Source: Macrostomum hystrix (taxonomy: Eukaryota; Platyhelminthes; Macrostomidae). From it: a stretch of 64,000 nt of DNA. The position numbers were made by a program, and so were the translations under genes. Numbering within the stretch: the first letter of the stretch is position 1; the number at the start of each line of letters is the position of its first letter. Shown piece after piece: positions 58,701-64,000 of this stretch. The notes beneath the pieces were generated by a model that worked only from the letters and a program-made list of their open reading frames with translations, was not told where the DNA came from and did not search any database. Location of the stretch: the NCBI GenBank assembly GCA_950097015.1, contig CATNEN010000025.1, positions 4,193,001-4,257,000 on the forward strand. The letters run 5' to 3'.

Positions 58701-61700
58701 ACAAGGAGAGGTTTACTTCTTTACATTTATTTTCAATAATTTCTGTATAATCTGCTTCTCTTGACAATGTCTCAGGCTTGTATAGACTGTATAGCGGCTG
58801 CTACAAAATCAGCAAATAAAATCCGTTAATATATAAATTCAAACTGACTTAAATGAACGGCAATATATTTCAAAGTATAATCTTAATCCCTAGTCAGACA
58901 GACGTCTTGCGCCTCTTCGCTGCCTACAGTCGTAGACCTAGCCTAGCTGAGAACACAGTGTCAGTCTTCCCTCTAATCTATATTATTTATCTTGGTGAAT
59001 TGTAAATCGTAAAATGACGGATGCATAAAAAATTCATAACATGCCGTCGTTTGGTTAGGCATAGTTGCGAGGAAAGCAACTTAGGCGAGTCTAATGGTTT
59101 AATCTACGGACTTTTAAGCGAGAGGTCGAGAGTTCGAATATTTTAGTTATTGTCTTTTAAAGGGAAATAAGCACCTGTATTTGCTGGAGTGGCAGCCTCA
59201 TCACTTCTGTGCTGAACATCTGAATACATACTGTGGTCCAACTGCGTTGGCTATTATTTCGATCTGTCAATCCATCAAAGTATTGCTAGACAGAAAGTTA
59301 CATTTTGTACACTTGGTCCATTTGTCTTCAGACTCGCATCATTAATTATTAAGCATGGCATGGGCATTTTACATGCATGTAAGAGTGAAGATTTGAATCA
59401 GAAGAATTTGAAAGCCTGATAAATCCTCGCCGACTATATTGGTACAAGACGCACGGCAGCAGGTGCTAGCTTAATACTTTGACTTTACATTCAGCCTGCA
59501 TCCAATCCAAAAGGGAAGAATTTCTTCGATCCCCAAATTTCTCTGTCGGCATCTGTCGCGCCAATTGTCCAGAGGGCGTTAAATCGTTCTTCTCTCCTAA
59601 GCTTTTATCCCGGTCGCATCCCTTTTATCTTTCATATCGATAAAATTTCTTGTGCCTTTCCTGTTCTTAGCCACTGGCAAAATCTTCCTGACAGCAACTG
59701 TCCATTTCGCTTTCAATTCTTCTTTGATTGTATTATCCTTATTTTTCTCCAATTCACCGTTTCTTCTTTGCCTTCATTTTTAGATCGAAAAGAAGCACGA
59801 CTGTCTATACTTATGAACTAGAATGCTTATATAGAAAATAGTTTTTTGAGTGTTGATATTGGGAACAAAAACTATTTTTTTCTCTCTGCAGAACCCGTCC
59901 AAGCCTCTATTTAATCACTACCTGTTCGAGGCCCTGTGCCTATGCGTCACAACCGCCTGTCAAGCCGACCCCAGCGCCACTGGCCAGTTTGAAGCGGCCC
60001 TGTTCCCGCTGTTCCAGGACATTCTGCAGCGCGATGTCACCGATTTTCTGCCTTACACCTTTCAGGTGAGTGGTTCTGTTAATGGAAAACTCGATGAATC
60101 AACTGTTTTGATGGCTACTATTAGTAGGCTACCTAGTTTACTCAAAACAGCAGTTTTTTAGTCTTAACATTTATCATCTCGAGCAATTTATAACCTTGAA
60201 ATCCAATAGTGTAAATATATCCACTTCGTTTTTTAATTATCCCCATCAAATCCTCTAAAGTTTTAACGTTACCCCTTTGCAGATATCTTTAGATTTAAAT
60301 ATTTCCCCCTTTTAATCCCATAAATGTTTCTATTAACCTTCTAATTCCCCAACCTACTCGCCCAGGTGCTGGCCCTGCTGTTGGAGCAGCACTCGGACGG
60401 CCCAAGCGAACCCTACTGGGCTCTGTTCCCCTTTCTGCTGGCCCCGGTGCTGTGGGAGCGGGCGGCCAACGTGCCCGCCCTGGCTCGCCTATTGCGCGCC
60501 TATGTCCGGTCGGCAGGCCGTAGCCTAACCGAGGCCCGGGTCAGCTCGGTGCTGGGTGTATTCCAGAAGCTGTTGGAGTCCAAGGCGCACGATCATCATG
60601 CATTCGCCCTGCTGTGCCAGCTGGTTGCTAGCCTGCCGGATCAGCTGATGGACAAGTTCACCAGGCCGGTGCTGATGCTGGTGTTTCAACGCCTGATGCG
60701 GGCTCGCACAGTCAAGTACGTCAAGCAGCTGCTGGTATTCTTGGCCGCCTACGCCCTGGCCAAGGGTCCCGACAGGCTGGTGGCAGCCGTGGACGGAGTT
60801 CAGGCTGGCATGTTCGCCATGGTAATTGAGAGCCTGGTGCTGGTTGACATGCAGAAGGTCGACGCTGGTACTGATAGGCGCGTCTGCAGCCTTGGCTTCG
60901 GCCGTGTGCTCACCGACTGTACAGGTGAGAATACTGCTTGATTCCTGACCCTACCTATACCTGATCTCTGGTACTACTCATACCTAATCCTTACCCTACT
61001 CATACCTGATACCTGACCCTACTCATACCAGATACCTGACCCTACTCATACCTGGTAATTGACCCTACTCATACCTGGTAATTGACCCTACTCATACCTA
61101 ATCCTTACCCTACTCATACCTGGTAATTGACCCTACTCATACCTAATCCTTACCCTACTCATACCTAATCCTGACCCTACTCATAGCTGATACCTGACCC
61201 TACTCATACCTGGTAATTGACCCTACTCATACCTAATCCTGACCCTACTCATACCTGATACCTGACCCTACTCATACCAGATACCTGACCCTACTCATAC
61301 CTGGTAATTGACCCTACTCATACCTAATCCTGACCCTACTCATACCTGACCCTACTCACACCTAATCCTGATCCTACTCATACATGACCCTACTCACACC
61401 TAATCCTGACCCTACTCATACCTGACCCTACTCACACCTAATCCTGATCCTACTCATACCTGACCCTACTCACACCTAATCCTGATCCTAATCATACATG
61501 ACCCTACTCACACCTAATCCTGATCCTACTCATACCTGATCCTGACCCTACTCATACCTGATCGCTGACCCTACTCATACCTGATCCTGACCCTACTCAT
61601 ACCTGATCCTGACCCTACTCATACCTGATCCTGACCCTACTCACCTGATGCTGACCCTACTAACATCATACCTGCACCCTGGCGCTACTCTGAACATGAT

Positions 61701-62253
61701 CCCTGATGACCATGAGGCGCATAATCCCTGACGATCCATGCACTTTTCAGCTTAATATTTGTGGATCTATTATTAGCTCAAAATCATAATCAGTCATCCT
61801 CAAAAGTGCCAACTTAATCCCGCAGCCATGCTCAGCACCTACGCCGCCCAATGGCCAAAGCTGCTCACAGCTCTTGTGGCTCTAATCGAGCTGCCGCAGG
61901 TTGAGATCGCCGAAGACGAACAACTGGCTGGCGTATTCTCTGCCGATGGTTCGGCCGGCGACCAGCACGCCGGCGGTATCGGCAGCGCCGGGGGCAGCGG
62001 CGGCATCGGCTCTGGCAGCGGCTTCAACCAGCTGGTGTTCGCCGGCAGGCTTCCCGCCTTCGATGTGTCGCTGATTGGCGACTCCAACGTGGCCGCCGCG
62101 TCAGGCGACGCCAAGACCGGCCTGGCGAGGGACCTGCGCGATCTGAGCATGCGCGCCCCCGGCCAGCTGCAGCTGCTGATGCGACAGGCCGATCCACAGG
62201 CCCAACAGTTCCTGCAGCAGTACCTGTCCGCTAATAATATTCAGCTGGCCTAA
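52748..62253 (+). CDS. CSE1L: Exportin-2 (CSE1L/CAS), 6 exons
   Basis: Exons 52748-53353, 54120-54604, 54985-55723, 59892-60065, 60366-60924 and 61826-62253 encode 996 residues (human 971). CSE1L is the importin-beta-family receptor that, with RanGTP, re-exports importin-alpha from the nucleus. The importin-beta N-terminal domain includes DPSVRKPSEKHL. Later matches are QLSDVIALIGRADFPERWP, SGDFHAINGVLKTAHSLFRR, FYSLNYQDIPEFFEDNM, KYDEEFAQYLPDFVKDVW, EYIRRDMEGSDLDTRRRAAC, NPSKPLFNHYLFEALCL and KAHDHHAFALLCQLV. Junctions restore family sequence, e.g. AE|EYIRRD and VSK|NPSKP. All introns GT-AG. Extra residues lie mainly in Gly/Ala-rich insertions near residues 520-530 and 900-920. Introns 1, 3 and 5 carry minisatellites and intron 3 a nested antisense gene. 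AATAAA at 62391. Confidence 0.96.
53440..54078 (+). repeat. 21-bp minisatellite in CSE1L intron 1
   Basis: About 30 copies of TCTATTTCTGTGTTTCTCGA plus A, pyrimidine-rich on the sense strand. Seven-codon unit; three frames stay open, one of them running into exon 2. Confidence 0.96.
55745..56385 (+). repeat. 28-bp minisatellite in CSE1L intron 3
   Basis: About 23 copies of TCGGTCATTGGATGGGTCAT plus ACACTGAG. It begins 20 bp after exon 3. A block (GGGATGGGTCATATACTGATTC) recurs at about 56075, 56216 and 56327. Confidence 0.94.
56386..56945. other. CSE1L intron 3, AT-rich part
   Basis: No exon or known element recognised; the one open frame (56522-56845) lacks family resemblance and is AT-rich unlike real exons here. 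Confidence 0.5.
56950..57457 (+). repeat. 30-bp minisatellite in CSE1L intron 3
   Basis: About 17 copies of ACACACTGGGACTGGTTGGA plus CTGTGCCAAC, very homogeneous. Frames on both strands are open; no protein is implied. Confidence 0.97.
57566..58261 (-). CDS. Unrecognised two-transmembrane protein nested antisense in CSE1L intron 3
   Basis: A 231-codon frame on the minus strand with GC-rich codon use like the real exons of this window. An alternative start at Met43 (58135) gives 189 residues. The N-terminal part is helical and charged (GALRRLCQQLACLDRLER). Two hydrophobic segments lie at about residues 97-117 and 138-160, separated by a polar loop with KARDPKLDDVGKLDFQ; a basic stretch (RVKRRLKARLE) follows, and the tail is His/Asn/Gly-rich. 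The pattern suggests a membrane hairpin with both ends on one side. I cannot name the family. Confidence 0.6.
   Translation of the reverse strand: MAQCFKTNQQIGTSSLISTKRTPRSEYDLQKNIAVSNRPHQTMDNDDGALRRLCQQLACLDRLERTPGANDQLRRCLLSLALSAEPSIRAWIYARRLMIFAGVTCLLTGLLYGLIKARDPKLDDVGKLDFQANRHWLLGTPVLILTAVVIFLAAQLVNNYIWLASMRVKRRLKARLEPMMQQQHHQHHWPANINSINSYSIARVAAPNTNNHCGDDNSGGNHGDNHKEVYL
58262..59891. other. CSE1L intron 3, right part
   Basis: AT-rich. A tRNA-like segment at about 59090-59150 (CTAATGGTTTAATCTACGG ... GAGAGTTCGAAT) resembles a decayed SINE head. The sequence ends in a pyrimidine tract and the acceptor CTCTGCAG for exon 4. Confidence 0.5.
60940..61665 (+). repeat. 22-bp minisatellite in CSE1L intron 5
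   Basis: About 33 copies of ACCTAATCCTGACCCTACTC plus AT, with variants (GGTAATTGA, GATACCTGA, CAGATACC). The consensus lacks AG and is rich in branch-point-like CTAAT and CTGAC words. It starts 15 bp after exon 5. Confidence 0.95.
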
Positions 62254-63134
62254 ATAGGCTTTAAATTGTTCGAGTTGACTGGGCTTCAGTGTCGTCTCAG
62301 CATTTCCCTTAGGTTTATATTTTGATAATTTCATCGCCCCTTATGATCGTCTGTCTTCACATTCAATTTATAATACCGGTAATAAAGCTACTCGAAGTTG
62401 ATTGGCTGTGTGAGTCAAGTCACGTGCGTGCGGGCTGTTCTAAAAATAGCAATAACTAACTGAGTGAGAAATGATTCTCATTGGTTAAGGTGGCTCTATA
62501 GTCAGTTTCGACACGTTTCGGTAGCATTAAGCCTTTGCGCTCCCAGTGACTGTTAAACTTAAATCCGTGTTCTAGCTAGCTTAGTTGTTCTCGCAAAGTG
62601 GTTTTGTCATTGTCCGATTGCTTTTGTTGCATTTCGTATCGGCCCTTAACTAAAAATAAGAAATATTTAAATATTTTTCGATCAGTTTCACACAAAATAC
62701 AACAAGTTTTTCTATAAAATTTAATAGCCTATTTTTCTTTCGCCAATCGAGTGAAAATTAGAAACGAGAAACGAGAAATTTTGTACCAATTATTTTGATC
62801 CACTTTTGAAGGCTCAAGGCTAACGGTGCAGCCAATCAGTCTCCTAGGAGACAAATATATATAAATATATATATCGATTTCTTGGCTAATAAACCAGAAA
62901 CAATTGCAGAATTGGAAGATTTATATATCAACTTAAACATGATCCTTTATCAATAAGCATTAACTCGTAGTCAGCAAGTCACAAGACACAATAGATAATA
63001 AAATGCATCATGATTGATAATGCATAATGAATAATTTAATGCGAGTATAATGCAGAGCACACGATGTGTCGCTGATCGTAATTAAAAAATACGAAAGAAA
63101 AAAAACGAAAAAAAGACAGCCTACAGTGCCCTCT
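62254..63134. other. Convergent intergenic spacer
   Basis: CSE1L 3' flank with AATAAA at 62391-62396, then AT-rich sequence to the stop codon of the TPR gene. No other feature recognised. Confidence 0.6.
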
Positions 63135-64000
63135 CTACTCGCCCTCTTCGAACTCTTCGTCCATAACGTCTTCCGCTGCCTCCGTCGTTCCATTGGCGTC
63201 GTCGACTTCGACTTCGCCATCGCCCTCCGGCGGCAGATCGCTAAGCAGCTGGTCGATTTCGTCGATGACCGGATCGCCTGGCTCAACCAGAGCCCTGGCT
63301 CGCTGCAGGTGATACCGCGCCGCCGAAGCGTTGCTTAACCGACTGTAGGCAAGGCCGAACAGCAGCCACACCTGGGCCACTTCGTCATCCTCCTCCATCA
63401 GCAGGTCCAGCACGTCCAGGCAGGCTTCCAGCTCGCCGAGCTCCAGCAGCATCTCGGCGCACCGCAGTCTCTGCTCGGCGGTGAGGCCGCAGTCGTCCGG
63501 ATCGGCGGCCGCTGTCGAAGCCGCCTCGGCCGACGCGCTGCCAGGATCGTCGATTTCACCCGCTTCGGCTGCCTGACGCCGACGCGGAAGCCAGAGCTCC
63601 AGGCTGCGCCGTAGGTCGGCTAGAGCTTCGTCTGGCCGCTGCTGCACAAGTCGCAGGCTGGCCCGCTGCTGCAAGGCTTCGGCGCTGTCCGGCCGGCTGG
63701 TCAGGGCATTGACAAGCGCGGCTTCGCACTGCGCCTCGGCGTCCGGCCGATCGCACAGGTCGGTCATGAACAGCTCGCAGCGGGCGCACCAGGCCGAGGC
63801 CAGTTCCTGCCCGGCTGAGGCTGACGAAGCGGAGCCAGACGATGCTGCGGTCAGGAGTTCGATGCCCCGATCCAGATAGACTAGCGCAGCCTCGCCGCTG
63901 CTTAGCTGGGCCAGGTAGAGAAACTTGGCGTGCCCGGAGTTCGGAGCTGCGGCTGCGCATTTCAACAGGCAGTCGAGTGCCGAGTCTGGCCTTCCGAGCT
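63135..64000 (-). CDS. TPR protein of the ACL4 (ribosomal-protein uL4 assembly chaperone) type, 5' part outside the window
   Basis: The frame is open from the window edge at 64000 to a stop at 63135, about 287 residues, so the start codon lies outside. Tetratricopeptide-like helices are evident: GRPDSALDCLLKCAAAAPN, GHAKFLYLAQLSSGEAAL, ELASAWCARCELFMTDLCDR, ALTSRPDSAEALQQRASLRL and WLLFGLAYSRLSNASAARYH. The combination YLAQL...G...Y..GIELL, then AELYMTDLC and DEV.VWLL.GLAY, followed by an acidic C-terminal tail (DVMDEEFEEGE), matches the ACL4-like chaperone family, which binds newly made uL4 before ribosome assembly. Assignment rests on the remembered family pattern. An Ala/Ser-rich insertion separates the middle repeats. 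Confidence 0.75.
   Translation of the reverse strand, partial: LGRPDSALDCLLKCAAAAPNSGHAKFLYLAQLSSGEAALVYLDRGIELLTAASSGSASSASAGQELASAWCARCELFMTDLCDRPDAEAQCEAALVNALTSRPDSAEALQQRASLRLVQQRPDEALADLRRSLELWLPRRRQAAEAGEIDDPGSASAEAASTAAADPDDCGLTAEQRLRCAEMLLELGELEACLDVLDLLMEEDDEVAQVWLLFGLAYSRLSNASAARYHLQRARALVEPGDPVIDEIDQLLSDLPPEGDGEVEVDDANGTTEAAEDVMDEEFEEGE

Overview
The window is nuclear DNA of an animal. It contains split genes with GT-AG introns, AATAAA-type polyadenylation signals, GC-rich coding exons in AT-rich non-coding DNA, tRNA-derived SINEs and class II transposons. All recognised genes are conserved metazoan housekeeping genes. Few and short exons (INTS4 in 2 exons, CSE1L in 6, a 2.9-kb gene in 1), Ala/Ser/Gln-rich proteins and very high repeat content would suit a free-living flatworm or another spiralian. 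That placement is inference and weak; no species-diagnostic marker was seen.

Genes, left to right: alanine aminotransferase (+, 587-5706, 5 exons); a TMEM243-like small membrane protein (-, 6605-7408); Integrator subunit 4 (-, 8250-11263); an intronless ER thioredoxin-like protein ending in HEEL (+, 14229-17096); an FCP1/TIM50-like HAD protein (-, 17583-18678); a DNPH1-like nucleotide N-hydrolase (+, 21103-21582); a tentative 54-residue two-exon gene (+, 22566-22832); the SSX2IP/ADIP coiled-coil protein (-, 24502-28877, 3' end not found); ARFGAP1 (-, 31574-37121, 6 exons, several without an ATG); PDCL3 (+, 41228-44444); a C2H2 zinc-finger exon (+, 45250-45912, 5' end not found); CSE1L/exportin-2 (+, 52748-62253), with an unrecognised two-TM gene nested antisense in its third intron (57566-58261); and a TPR chaperone of the ACL4 type (-, 63135-64000, cut by the window edge). 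There is no operon-like functional grouping. Exon joins were fixed by splice signals, reading phase and continuity with the known family sequences.

The dominant non-genic feature is a large set of tandem arrays, about two dozen minisatellites with units of 12-44 bp that together cover roughly a quarter of the window (summed by eye). Nearly every array has its own unit sequence. They sit in introns (ALT introns 1, 3, 4; SSX2IP; ARFGAP1 introns 4, 5; PDCL3 introns 1, 2; CSE1L introns 1, 3, 5) or between genes. Several have higher-order periods (132, 150, 625, 56 bp). Two stretches, about 5.7-18.8 kb and 34.9-41.4 kb, have almost none.

Mobile elements: a Merlin-family element with perfect 34-bp terminal repeats and an 8-bp duplication (11628-12215); two non-autonomous hAT elements with perfect 8-bp duplications and a shared internal 16-bp minisatellite (27107-27444 and 43418-44228), the first inserted inside a tRNA-derived SINE; a second SINE family (about 45060-45235, 51165-51465); and a tandem pair of palindromic MITE-like elements (38336-39088). 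I did not find a clear new molecular system. The most unusual biology is the pervasive, locus-specific minisatellite growth inside introns and inside a transposon.
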